From positions 1 to 64,000 of the forward strand of contig CAMJPL010000007.1 in the NCBI GenBank assembly GCA_946407735.1: a DNA stretch of 64,000 bases. The letters are read 5' to 3'. This stretch comes from an uncultured Clostridia bacterium. Lineage in GTDB: Bacteria; Bacillota; Clostridia; Oscillospirales; CAG-272. A model generated the notes under the pieces. It did no database searches. It was not told the DNA's origin and worked only from the letters and a program-made list of their open reading frames with translations. Position numbers and translations under genes: made by a program. Below, piece by piece: positions 15,787 through 24,825 of this stretch. Each line of letters starts with the position of its first letter. The stretch's first letter is position 1.

Positions 15787-17553
15787 TCACACGACGTAAT
15801 CGGTTTCCGACTCCTCGGCGTTGCGCTTTATCTTCTTTGTCGTCGTCTTGACGAACTCGGTCTTGCGTATCTTGAACTTGTGGATGTATCTGTAAGGCGG
15901 CACGCCGCGGTTTATCTCCTTCACGACGCCCTTGAAGATCTCGGTGAGGCGGGCCTTGTAGCCGTCGGAGAAGATTCCGGTGGTGTCTGCCTGCGATATC
16001 TCGTCGGCGGTGCAGAGCCTGTTTTCGGAGAGATAGCGGTTTACCTCCTCGAAGTCGGGGTAGATCTTCGCCGAGACGACCGAGTCGCCCTCGTCGTCGT
16101 CGGAGCCGAAGACGACGGCCTCCTTCACGAAGCGGTTCTTTTCGAGCAGCTCCTCCATCTCCTCCGGGAAGATCTTCTTGCCGTTCTTGGTGACGATGAC
16201 GTTCTTCGAGCGGCCGACGATCTGATAGTCGCCGCGCTCGTTCTTCTGCGCGAGGTCGCCGGTATGGAACCATCCGCCGCGCAGCACCTTGTCCGTCGCC
16301 TCGGGGTTCTTGTAGTAGCCGAGCATGATGTTCGGGCCCTTCACGCAGAGCTCGCCCGTCTCGCCGACGGCGCACTCGCGGCCGGAATCGTCGTCGGCGA
16401 TGATCTTCACCTGCACGCCGGAGAGCGGGACGCCGACGTCGTCGGCATGGCGGGGGCGGAAGTCGTTGTGCATCAGTACGACCGGCGACGCCTCGGTGAG
16501 GCCGTATCCGGCGTAGACCTTGAAGCCGAAGGCGGTGAAATCGCGGTATATCTCCGGCGACAGGGCGGCGGCGCCGCTGATTATCGTCGACAGCCTGCCT
16601 CCGACCGCCTCGTGGATCTGCGAGAAGACCAGCTTTCCGACCCTGCCGTCGAGCTGGGCGAGGTTTTTCCCGGCGTTGAAGCCGAGCGCGGAGAGCTTCG
16701 TCTTCTTTACCTTCTTTATGATGTTGGAGTGTATGTTTTCCAGCACGAGCGGCACGACGACGAAATACGTCGGGCGGAAGGCCTCGAAGTCGGCCATTAT
16801 CCGCCTCAGCGACTCGAGATAGGCTATCGACGCGCCGGTGTAGTAGGGTACGAGGAAGCCGGCCGAGCACTCGTAGGTGTGGTGGAGCGGGAGTATCGAC
16901 ATCACGCGGTCTTCGGGGCGGAGGATGAAGCGCTTGCGCATCGCCACGACGTCGTAGCAGATGTTGTGCTGGCTGAGCATGACGCCCTTCTGCGAGCCGG
17001 TGGTGCCGGAGGTGTAGAGGATTATGCTCATCTCGTCGCAGTCTACGTGATGGTTCTCATAGCTCGTGTCGCCGTTTTCGATCAGCTTCTCGCCCTCGGC
17101 GATGATGTCATTAAGCTCCGACATCGGGATGATTTCGGGCATCTTCGGCACGAGCCCTTCGCAGCCGCGCACGACGTCGGCCGATTCGTCGTGGGCTATC
17201 ACCAGCTCCACCTCGGCGTCGTTTAGTATGTAGGCTATCTCGGGGGATTTCAGCTCCTTGTCGATCGGGACGATCACGCCGACGCCGCAGGTGACGGCGA
17301 GATATGTCAGCGCCCATTCGTAGCAGTTGCGCCCGATGACGCCGATATGCTTTCCCTCATAGCCCTTCGAGCAGAGATACGCGGCGAGCGCTTTCATCTG
17401 GGCAAAGGATTCCCTGTACGTGACCGACTGTATCTGATGGTCGCCGTCAAAAAAAGTAAAAGCGATCCGCTCTCCGTATTTTTCCGCCGAATTCTCGGCC
17501 ATCTCCCGGAACGAACGGATATCCGGTACGTCGTACACCATCTCGGAGCTCAT
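15787..17553 (-). CDS. AMP-dependent long-chain acyl-CoA synthetase
   Basis: 588 aa. Activates a fatty or other carboxylic acid to acyl-AMP and then acyl-CoA. Motifs: P-loop-like SIILYTSGTTGSQKGVML near residue 185, YAGYGLTEASPV, FHTGDLA and GRSKNVIVTKNGKKIFPEEMEE with the C-terminal subdomain; the terminal FVKTTTKKIKRN holds the conserved catalytic Lys region. This layout is that of the FadD/long-chain ligase group found in Clostridia. Own promoter at 17604-17632, hemolysin III downstream. The chain-length preference is not deducible. Confidence 0.93.
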   Translation of the reverse strand: MSSEMVYDVPDIRSFREMAENSAEKYGERIAFTFFDGDHQIQSVTYRESFAQMKALAAYLCSKGYEGKHIGVIGRNCYEWALTYLAVTCGVGVIVPIDKELKSPEIAYILNDAEVELVIAHDESADVVRGCEGLVPKMPEIIPMSELNDIIAEGEKLIENGDTSYENHHVDCDEMSIILYTSGTTGSQKGVMLSQHNICYDVVAMRKRFILRPEDRVMSILPLHHTYECSAGFLVPYYTGASIAYLESLRRIMADFEAFRPTYFVVVPLVLENIHSNIIKKVKKTKLSALGFNAGKNLAQLDGRVGKLVFSQIHEAVGGRLSTIISGAAALSPEIYRDFTAFGFKVYAGYGLTEASPVVLMHNDFRPRHADDVGVPLSGVQVKIIADDDSGRECAVGETGELCVKGPNIMLGYYKNPEATDKVLRGGWFHTGDLAQKNERGDYQIVGRSKNVIVTKNGKKIFPEEMEELLEKNRFVKEAVVFGSDDDEGDSVVSAKIYPDFEEVNRYLSENRLCTADEISQADTTGIFSDGYKARLTEIFKGVVKEINRGVPPYRYIHKFKIRKTEFVKTTTKKIKRNAEESETDYVV

Positions 17554-17603
17554 AATAAAGCGGTACCTCCCGCGAAAAAATAGTTTTAAATCGCAACGTT
17601 ACA

Positions 17604-17632
17604 ATTATACCAGATAAAATATTAATAATCAA
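17604..17632 (-). promoter_or_regulatory. Promoter of the acyl-CoA ligase gene
   Basis: Minus strand TTGATT (17627-17632), 17 nt, TGG-TATAAT (17604-17609). Confidence 0.8.
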
Positions 17633-17657
17633 GCGCTTTACATTAATTTATCCTGTC

Positions 17658-17686
17658 TTGACATGAAGGCGGCCGGGTGATATAAT
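17658..17686 (+). promoter_or_regulatory. Promoter of the lipoprotein / nadE operon
   Basis: TTGACA (17658-17663), 17 nt, TGA-TATAAT (17681-17686), about 40 bp before the lipoprotein start. Divergent from the ligase promoter. Confidence 0.9.
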
Positions 17687-17725
17687 TTTTATACGCAGAT
17701 TTTACCTAAAGCTTTCACATATCAT

Positions 17726-18304
17726 ATGCGCAGGATATCACCGCTTTTGCTGTCGGCGGCGCTCGCCGCCTCGCTTTCATCCGCCGCGCTGCTCCCCTCG
17801 TGCTCTGAGCGGGAGGGCGACGACGTCGGCGACGCCACCGTCGAGCTCGAATACATGACCCAGCCGCCCGAGCCGTCCCACGGCGAGCTGATCGAATCGG
17901 CGGGGGCGATGGAGCCGGTGTTCAAGGCTCTCATCGCGTCGGTCTACGCCGCCGGGGGCTATATGCCGTCCGATCCCGTCTTCGTCGGGATGACCGTCGC
18001 CGCCGCGTCGGCGTATTCGGGCGGCGCGCTGTCGGAGAAGGATATAATATCCGCCGCGTTCGGCGGTGAGACGCCGGCTGCGCCCGAAGCGTCGGAGGCT
18101 CCGTCTCTTACAGAGACTGTGGAGCTTACCGACATCATCGCAAACGACGACGGGTATATCGCGTATATAAACGTCACGCGGGACGACGGGACGGTGAGGG
18201 ACATATTCACGGCGAATCTCGCCCTTACGGACGGGGGAGCCTGCCCCTTCCGCGTGACTTCGCTTCTGCGTATGACGATAGGTACCGATCAGGATGAGGG
18301 ATAA
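17726..18304 (+). CDS. Small lipoprotein of unknown function
   Basis: 192 aa. The signal MRRISPLLLSAALAASLSSA continues to lipobox LLPSC with Cys26. After a short acidic linker comes an Ala-rich, largely helical mature region, then EASEAPSLTETVELTDIIANDDGYIAYINVTRDDGTVRDIFTANLAL, which looks like a small beta domain at the C-terminus. I do not recognise a family. It lies five bases upstream of nadE in the same operon, an odd partner for a cytoplasmic enzyme. Confidence 0.75.
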   Translation: MRRISPLLLSAALAASLSSAALLPSCSEREGDDVGDATVELEYMTQPPEPSHGELIESAGAMEPVFKALIASVYAAGGYMPSDPVFVGMTVAAASAYSGGALSEKDIISAAFGGETPAAPEASEAPSLTETVELTDIIANDDGYIAYINVTRDDGTVRDIFTANLALTDGGACPFRVTSLLRMTIGTDQDEG

Positions 18305-18309
18305 AAAAG

Positions 18310-20199
18310 ATGATATACGGATTTTTCAAGACCGCGGCCGGATCGCCGGAGACGTCGCTCTGCGACTGCAGAAAGAACGCCGAGTCGATAAAAAAGCTCA
18401 TCGACAAAGCAATTGAGGGCGGGGCCGTCCTGCTCGTACTGCCGCGCCTGTCTCTCACCGGCGTCGGCTGCGGCGATCTTTTCAGGCAGCAGCGCCTGCT
18501 CTTGGCGGCCGAGGGAGCTCTTATCGATCTCGCCGAATACACTGCCGACAAAGATATCGCCGTCGTCGTCGGCGTTCCGCTCATGATCGGCGACGGCGTC
18601 TATGACTGCGCCGCCGTGCTCTGCAACGGGACGGTGTGCGGCGTCTGCCCGTCGGCAGACGCTCCATATCCCTTCGACTCATGGCGGGGCGGGGAGGAAA
18701 AGCACGTCTTTTACGGCTTCGGCCTCGAAAACGAGTACGACGTCCCGGTAGGATCTGGGCTGGTCTTCGGCGATCCGGAGTATGAGCTGCGCTTCTGCGC
18801 CGACGTCGGGCGCGAGGCCGATTCAGTCATGCCGCCGTCGCTTGCCGCCGCGGCGTCGGGGGCGAACGTCGTCTGCGCGCTGTCGGATATAAAGGAGATC
18901 TCCGGCGCCGGGGAGGCTCTCAGAAGCGCCGCGAAGGAGCGCTCGAACCGCCTCGCGGCCGGGTACATCGCAGCATCCTGCGGCGATGGCGAGTCGACGA
19001 CCGACATGGTCTTCGGCGGGCGGTGCATCATATGCGAAAACGGCTCGGTCCTCGCCGAAAACGCTCCGCTTGAGCGCGGCGGCAGCCTGATATTCAGCGA
19101 GATCGACTGCCGGATGCTGATATCCGAGCGGCAGAAGCGCGGCTTTTCGAAACTGCCGCGCAAAGAAAACGGCTTTGTCGACATCGGGCATATCGACTGC
19201 GCCGACACCGTCCTGACGAGAAAGATACCGAGATCGCCGTTCAATCCCGACGACAGCGCCGATCTCTGCCGGGACATCATGGCCGCGCAGGCGGCCGCCC
19301 TCGCCCGCCGCGTCGAGGCGGCGCGCGCCCCCGGATGCGTCATCGGCGTGTCGGGAGGCCTCGACTCGACTCTGGCGCTGATCGCCTCGGTGAAGGCGAT
19401 GGAGCGGCTGGGCCGCCCGGCGTCCTGCGTCACCGCCGTCACGATGCCCTGCTTCGGCACGACGTCCCGCACCCGCACGAACGCCGACGTCATCTGCGAG
19501 CGACTTGGCGTGACGTACCGCTGCGTCGACATAAAGGCGTCGGTCGACCGTCATTTCGCCGATATCGGGCACGATCCCGCTGTAAGGAATGCCGTCTACG
19601 AGAACGCTCAGGCCCGCGAGAGGACGCAGGTGCTGATGGATATCGCGAACGGCCGGGGCGACATCGTCGTCGGCACCGGCGATCTGTCGGAGCTGGCGCT
19701 CGGCTGGGCGACCTACAACGGCGACCATATGTCGATGTACGGCGTGAACGGCTCGCTGCCGAAGACGCTGATAAGGGATATCGTCGGAGTCTGCGCCGAC
19801 GACAGGGAGAAGGACGATCCGGTCCTGTCGGCGGCTCTGCGGGACATCCTCGCGACGCCTGTGTCGCCGGAGCTGCTTCCGTCCGACGGCGGCAGCATCG
19901 CGCAGAAGACGGAGGATCTCGTCGGCCCGTACGAGCTGCACGATTTCTTCATATACTATTTCATCCGCTTCGGCTTCGAGCCGGAGAAGATACGGCATAT
20001 CGCCGAGCACGCCTTCGGCGGCGAGTACGGCAGCGACACGATATCGAAATGGCTCGACGTCTTCCTCCGGCGGTTCTTCGCGATGCAGTTCAAGCGCTCC
20101 TGCATGCCGGACGGGCCGGATCTCACCGGAGTGTCACTGTCGCCGAGAGGCGGCTGGTCGATGCCGAGCGACGCCCCGTCGGATATGTGGAGAAGATGA
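18310..20199 (+). CDS. nadE: NAD+ synthase with glutaminase-like N-terminal domain (glutaminase residues apparently lost)
   Basis: 629 aa, the size of two-domain glutamine-dependent NAD+ synthases. Residues 1-270 are the nitrilase-fold glutaminase domain; residues 300-629 are the synthase domain with the ATP loop SGGLDSTLAL, GTGDLSELALGWATYNGDHMSMYGVNG and the C-terminal TEDLVGPYELHDFF. The Glu/Lys/Cys triad of the first domain is not where expected: PRLSLTG has Arg46 for the Glu of PELxLTG, CPSADAPY has Ser115 for the Lys of PKxYLPxY, and the ICEDLW Cys position aligns by eye with Gly167 (Cys163 lies nearby). Inferred: an ammonia-dependent enzyme with a structural glutaminase relic. Confidence 0.93.
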   Translation: MIYGFFKTAAGSPETSLCDCRKNAESIKKLIDKAIEGGAVLLVLPRLSLTGVGCGDLFRQQRLLLAAEGALIDLAEYTADKDIAVVVGVPLMIGDGVYDCAAVLCNGTVCGVCPSADAPYPFDSWRGGEEKHVFYGFGLENEYDVPVGSGLVFGDPEYELRFCADVGREADSVMPPSLAAAASGANVVCALSDIKEISGAGEALRSAAKERSNRLAAGYIAASCGDGESTTDMVFGGRCIICENGSVLAENAPLERGGSLIFSEIDCRMLISERQKRGFSKLPRKENGFVDIGHIDCADTVLTRKIPRSPFNPDDSADLCRDIMAAQAAALARRVEAARAPGCVIGVSGGLDSTLALIASVKAMERLGRPASCVTAVTMPCFGTTSRTRTNADVICERLGVTYRCVDIKASVDRHFADIGHDPAVRNAVYENAQARERTQVLMDIANGRGDIVVGTGDLSELALGWATYNGDHMSMYGVNGSLPKTLIRDIVGVCADDREKDDPVLSAALRDILATPVSPELLPSDGGSIAQKTEDLVGPYELHDFFIYYFIRFGFEPEKIRHIAEHAFGGEYGSDTISKWLDVFLRRFFAMQFKRSCMPDGPDLTGVSLSPRGGWSMPSDAPSDMWRR

Positions 20200-20244
20200 G
20201 AGCGGGAATATAAATCAATCTGCCGATAACGAGGTGACTGGAGC

Positions 20245-22239
20245 ATGAAAGAGCTTTATGTATCGAAGGACGGGAAGCTGACCTCTCTCGAGGCGGCGAG
20301 GGACGAGATACGCCGCATGAAGGCGGCGGGCGAGAGCGGGCCGTTCACCGTGATGGTCGGCGCCGGGGAATACCGCGTAAAGACCGTCGCGTTCACGGCG
20401 GAGGACAGCGGCGTTTCGTATCAGGCCGACGGCAGGGCCGTGCTCAGCGGCGGCATGACGCTCGATCCGTCGGCGTTCGGCCCCGTCCCGGACGATATCC
20501 GCGTCCGGCTTCACGGCGGCGCGAAGGATAAGGTCGTCTGCGCCGATCTTCGGGCGCTGGGGCTCACCGAGGACGACTGGGGCGTCATGTGCGCCGTCGG
20601 GACGTACAACACCGCGGCGAAATACGACGGCGGCGTCACCGAGCCGATGTGGTGCGAGCTGTTCGTGAATGGCGAGCGTCAGACGACGGCGAGATACCCC
20701 GACGACGGCTGGCTCTATTCCGGCGAGCCTGTCCGCGAGGGGAAGGGCTGCGAGACCGGCGGCAAAGTGAAGGATAACGGCGTTCCGTGGGACAGGCTCA
20801 GGAACCCGCTCTCCGACATCTTTTCCATCGACGCCGACACGGCGAAGAGGGCCGCGTCGTGGCGGACGCTCGACGACGTCTGGATGTTCGGCTACCCGAT
20901 GTACGGCTGGGCCGACGCCTCGTCGCCGGTAGTCAGGATCGACGCCGAAAAATGCGAGATGGAGACGAAATACGTCTCGCTCTACGGCATGAAGCCTCAC
21001 GCGCCGTATTACTTCTACAACGTCCTCGAGGAGCTGGACAGCCCCGGCGAGTGGTATCTCGACAGGAAGCGCGGGCTGCTCTGCCTTTATCCCGGATGCG
21101 ATCTCGGCTCGGCGGAGATAGTGCTGTCGCTGTCGGTGTCGCCGCTGATAAAGGCGGAGGGCGTGCGCGACATGTCGTTTTCCGGCTTCACGCTGACCGG
21201 CACGAGGGGGAACGCCATGGAGATAACGGGCGACGGCGTCAAAATCGAGAACTGCGTCATAAAGAACGTCGCCGGGTACGGCATGGTCATCCGCGGCAGG
21301 GAAGCCGTCGTTCGCGGCTGCGAGATCACGCGCACCGGAAGGGGCGGCGTCGACATCGAGGGCGGCGACAGAAACACCCTGACCCCGTCCGGAAGCGTAC
21401 TTGAAAACAACCATATCCACCATATATCGGAGATATTCCGCACCTACAATCCCGCCTTCAAGCTCGACGGTTGCGGCACGGTCTGCCGCAACAATACGAT
21501 ACACGATCTCGCGCATATTGCCATAATGTTCTCAGGCAACGACCATGTGATGGAGTACAACGACATATCCCGCGTCTGCCTCATGGCCGACGACTCGTCG
21601 GCGATATACTCAGGCCGCGACTACACGACGCAGGGCAATATCGTGCGGTACAATCATTTCCACGACATGAAGAGCGACGCCGACGCGCATATCGGCATCT
21701 TCGGCATGTACTGCGACGACAACCTCGGCTCATGCACGATAGAGCACAACATCTTCGAGAGGTGCCAGTCGGCGCTGCTGCTTCACGGCGGGCACGACAT
21801 GACGTTCAGATACAACGTGATCATCGGCGCCTGCCCGAAGTCGGTGTATTCCATCCGCTTCCACCGCTACGGCTACTGGCACGACCTTGAGCCGGGCGGT
21901 ACGCACGGGGCGCGCCTTGCCGAGGTGCCGTGGCAGAGCGATGTCTGGCGCGAAAGATACCCGCACCTCGCCGAGTACCTGACATGGGATCCCGAGACCG
22001 AGCAGAGCTGTCCGCACTACGCCGACATCTCGCATAACGTCATTATCGGCCATAAGCCGATAGACATCAATTTCAAGTGGGACGATCCGCGGTTCTTCAA
22101 CCGTGTCGAGGGCAATATCGAGCTCGAAAGGTCCCCGGCAGATGATCTTGAAACGCTGTGCGAAAAGGTCCTGCCGGACATGGTCGAAGGGTTCGAGCCG
22201 ATCCCGGTCGGGAAGATCGGGGCGGGGAAGAGAGGATAA
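20245..22239 (+). CDS. Right-handed parallel beta-helix protein, GH141-like
   Basis: 664 aa. It starts MKELYVSKDGKLTSLEAARDEIRRMK, the usual opening of polysaccharide-active beta-helix proteins of this size. The N-terminal domain (to about 290) contains a WCELFVNGERQTTARYPDDGW segment, and repeated beta-helix turns follow (NAMEITGDGVKIENCVIKNV, GMVIRGREAVVRGCEITRTG, NNTIHDLAHIAIMFSGNDHVMEYNDI). No signal peptide, so probably intracellular despite a fold usually seen in secreted enzymes. GH141 (fucosidase/xylanase) is my best guess. It follows nadE by 45 bp; the glycosidase GH2 comes next under its own promoter. Confidence 0.75.
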   Translation: MKELYVSKDGKLTSLEAARDEIRRMKAAGESGPFTVMVGAGEYRVKTVAFTAEDSGVSYQADGRAVLSGGMTLDPSAFGPVPDDIRVRLHGGAKDKVVCADLRALGLTEDDWGVMCAVGTYNTAAKYDGGVTEPMWCELFVNGERQTTARYPDDGWLYSGEPVREGKGCETGGKVKDNGVPWDRLRNPLSDIFSIDADTAKRAASWRTLDDVWMFGYPMYGWADASSPVVRIDAEKCEMETKYVSLYGMKPHAPYYFYNVLEELDSPGEWYLDRKRGLLCLYPGCDLGSAEIVLSLSVSPLIKAEGVRDMSFSGFTLTGTRGNAMEITGDGVKIENCVIKNVAGYGMVIRGREAVVRGCEITRTGRGGVDIEGGDRNTLTPSGSVLENNHIHHISEIFRTYNPAFKLDGCGTVCRNNTIHDLAHIAIMFSGNDHVMEYNDISRVCLMADDSSAIYSGRDYTTQGNIVRYNHFHDMKSDADAHIGIFGMYCDDNLGSCTIEHNIFERCQSALLLHGGHDMTFRYNVIIGACPKSVYSIRFHRYGYWHDLEPGGTHGARLAEVPWQSDVWRERYPHLAEYLTWDPETEQSCPHYADISHNVIIGHKPIDINFKWDDPRFFNRVEGNIELERSPADDLETLCEKVLPDMVEGFEPIPVGKIGAGKRG

Positions 22240-22252
22240 GAGGAAAATTATT

Positions 22253-22278
22253 CCGCCTCCGGCGTATGCCGGGGGCGG
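22253..22278 (+). terminator. Weak terminator-like hairpin
   Basis: CCGCCTCCGGC / GCCGGGGGCGG with a four-base loop, followed by only a short T tract. It lies between the beta-helix gene and the GH2 promoter. Confidence 0.5.
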
Positions 22279-22333
22279 ATTTCGTATCGGGCGGAGGGAG
22301 CGTGCGGAAGAGCGTTTATTATCCCTTCCGCGC

Positions 22334-22362
22334 TTGACACGGGGGGATATCTGGTGTATAAT
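22334..22362 (+). promoter_or_regulatory. Promoter of the GH2 / SBP 3 / beta-helix operon
   Basis: TTGACA (22334-22339), 17 nt, TATAAT (22357-22362). The only one of the sixteen promoters without TG at the extended -10 position. Confidence 0.9.
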
Positions 22363-22407
22363 ATATCATAAGACATCCAAACCACACAACGAATCGGTGA
22401 AAAGCTT

Positions 22408-24777
22408 ATGTCCATCTCACTGTGCGGCAGCTGGGAGCTGTATTATGTAAAAAACGAGACCTTCCGTTCGGAGAAGGTCAATCTTTCGTCGGCGGAGGCG
22501 GTGCGCGCCGGAGGCTGGGAGCATGTCGTGGCGGCGGTGCCGGGCAACTTCGAGCTCGATCTCTGGCGGGCCGGGATCATCGGCGACCCTTACTGGTCGA
22601 CGAACGTCTGGCAGCTTGAAAAGTACGAGTATTATCATCTCGTCTACATCAAGGAGTTCGACGTCGACGAGGACATCACCGGGCTCGTCCCGGCTCTCGT
22701 CTTCGAGGGCATCGACTGCTTCGCCGAGATATACCTCAACGGCAGGAAGATCGCCGAGACCGACAACGCGCTCGTCCCGCACGAGATCGAGCCGCAGAAC
22801 CTCCGTCAGGGTAAGAACGAGCTCATCGTCCACATCACTCCGGCGCAGATCGCCGCGAGGAGATACCCGATGGCGATGAACACCCGCCCGATGAAGTACA
22901 ACGCCGGACAGCTCTACGTCCGCAAGGCGCCGTCGCAGTACGGCTGGGACATCATGCCCCGTACCGTCTCCGCCGGCATCTGGCGCCCGGTGACGCTTGA
23001 GCTTCGCAGGCCCGACCGCATCGACGACGTCTATATGTATCTTAACGGCTACAGCCTCGACAAGGCCGAGGCCGACATAAGGATCATATACAACCTCACC
23101 CTCGACGCCGACGAGGCGTCAAGATACCGCCTGACGGTGAAGGGCGTCTGCGGCACGTCGGTGTTCTTCGCCGACACCGGCCGTCTCTGGCACAACAGCG
23201 GCGAGATGACCTTCCATGCCGGAGGCGTGAGATTCTGGTGGCCGAGGAATTACGGCGCCCCCGATCTGTACGACGTCACGTACACCCTCTACCGCGACGG
23301 CGAGCCCTGCGCCGTCATGACGGCGAAGGTCGGACTGCGCGACGTTCAGCTCGAGCGCACCTCCGTCACCGACAGCATCGGCAGCGGTGAGTTCGTCTTC
23401 CGCATAAACGGCAAAAAGATATTCTTCCTCGGCACCAACTGGGTGCCGGTCGACGCCTATCACAGCCGCGACAGAGAGCGCCTTGAGTGGATCCTTCCGA
23501 TGCTCGAGGATCTCGGCTGCAACGGGCTCCGCTGCTGGGGCGGAAACGTCTACGAGGACGACTATTTCTACGACTGGTGCGACGCCCACGGCATAATGGT
23601 GTGGCAGGACTTCGCGATGGCGTGCGCGATATACCCGCAGGACAAGCTGTTCCAGCGGATGCTCAGCCTCGAGGCCGAGAAGATCATCAAGCGCCTGCGT
23701 CAGCACGTCTCGCTCACCCTCTGGGCCGGAGACAACGAGTGCGACTCGTCCTACTACTGGGCGGGCGGCACGAAGAAGCGCGACCCGAACGAAAACGTGC
23801 TGACGAGAAAGGTCATACCCGAGCAGCTCGCCATGCACGACATCACAAGGCCGTATCTGCCCTGCTCGCCGTATATCGACGAGACCGCCTTCAAGACAGG
23901 GAAGCCCACCTCCGAGGAGCATCTATGGGGTCCGCGCGACTACTTCAAGGGGAAATTCTACAGCACCAGCGTCTGCCATTTCGCGTCGGAGACCGGCTAT
24001 CACGGCTGCCCGTCGCCCGATTCGCTCAGAAAGTTCATCCGCCCCGAGCAGCTCTGGCACTGGACGGAGGACAGGAGCAATCCCGGCGCACCGATACAGC
24101 AGGACTGGCTCTGCCACTGCGCGATGATGGAGCCGGAGCAGAACAGCATGTACGCCTACCGCAACCGCCTGATGTCAAGTCAGGTGAAGACTCTCTTCGG
24201 CCGCGAGCCGCAGTCGCTCGACGACTACGCGAGGGCCAGCCAGATAAGTCAGGCCGAGGCGAAGAAGTACTTCATCGAGCGCTTCCGCATCTCGAAATGG
24301 AGGCGCACCGGCATAATCTGGTGGAACCTCATTGACGGCTGGCCGCAGATATCCGACGCCATCGTCGACTGGTACGGGACGAAGAAGCTGGCGTACAGCT
24401 ATATAAAGCGCAGCCAGAACCCGGTATGCCTGATGTTCGACGAGCCTGAGCTCGGCGGCACGAGACTGCCGCTCTACGCCGTAAACGACACGAGGAGCGC
24501 CGTAAAACTTACATACGAGGTGATAGATCTCACCGGCAGCGGCGAGGCCGTCATCAGCGGCGAGGCGGATGTCGGAAGCGACGAGAGCGTCAGGATAGCC
24601 AACTACTCGATCCCCGCCGGGGAAAAACGGTTCTATCTCATAAAATGGAAGACGTCGGACGGAAAAGAGGGCGTCAACCACTATATGTCGAACATAATCG
24701 ACATAGATTACGACGAGTACATCGGATATATGAAGGAATGCGGCTTCTACGAAGCGTTCGAGGGTTTCGGCGGGTGA
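22408..24777 (+). CDS. Glycoside hydrolase family 2, beta-mannosidase-like
   Basis: 789 aa, no signal peptide. Order: N-terminal jelly roll (LCGSWELYYVKN ... AVPGNFELDLWRAGIIGDPYW ... IYLNGRKIAETDNALVPHEIE), immunoglobulin-like domain (about 205-330), TIM barrel with FLGTNWVPVDAYHSRD, LRCWGGNVYEDDYFYDWCDAHGIMVWQDF, acid/base Glu444 in WAGDNE and probable nucleophile Glu528 in ASETGYHG, and a C-terminal beta domain. GNFELDLWRAG and WGGNVYE are typical of beta-mannosidase-type GH2 enzymes, but the true substrate may be another beta-linked sugar. First gene of an operon with SBP 3 (48 bp gap). Confidence 0.9.
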   Translation: MSISLCGSWELYYVKNETFRSEKVNLSSAEAVRAGGWEHVVAAVPGNFELDLWRAGIIGDPYWSTNVWQLEKYEYYHLVYIKEFDVDEDITGLVPALVFEGIDCFAEIYLNGRKIAETDNALVPHEIEPQNLRQGKNELIVHITPAQIAARRYPMAMNTRPMKYNAGQLYVRKAPSQYGWDIMPRTVSAGIWRPVTLELRRPDRIDDVYMYLNGYSLDKAEADIRIIYNLTLDADEASRYRLTVKGVCGTSVFFADTGRLWHNSGEMTFHAGGVRFWWPRNYGAPDLYDVTYTLYRDGEPCAVMTAKVGLRDVQLERTSVTDSIGSGEFVFRINGKKIFFLGTNWVPVDAYHSRDRERLEWILPMLEDLGCNGLRCWGGNVYEDDYFYDWCDAHGIMVWQDFAMACAIYPQDKLFQRMLSLEAEKIIKRLRQHVSLTLWAGDNECDSSYYWAGGTKKRDPNENVLTRKVIPEQLAMHDITRPYLPCSPYIDETAFKTGKPTSEEHLWGPRDYFKGKFYSTSVCHFASETGYHGCPSPDSLRKFIRPEQLWHWTEDRSNPGAPIQQDWLCHCAMMEPEQNSMYAYRNRLMSSQVKTLFGREPQSLDDYARASQISQAEAKKYFIERFRISKWRRTGIIWWNLIDGWPQISDAIVDWYGTKKLAYSYIKRSQNPVCLMFDEPELGGTRLPLYAVNDTRSAVKLTYEVIDLTGSGEAVISGEADVGSDESVRIANYSIPAGEKRFYLIKWKTSDGKEGVNHYMSNIIDIDYDEYIGYMKECGFYEAFEGFGG

Positions 24778-24825
24778 GAGTATGGCCGCATGAGCGTGAA
24801 AAGAGACTGATGAGAGGTCATTGAT

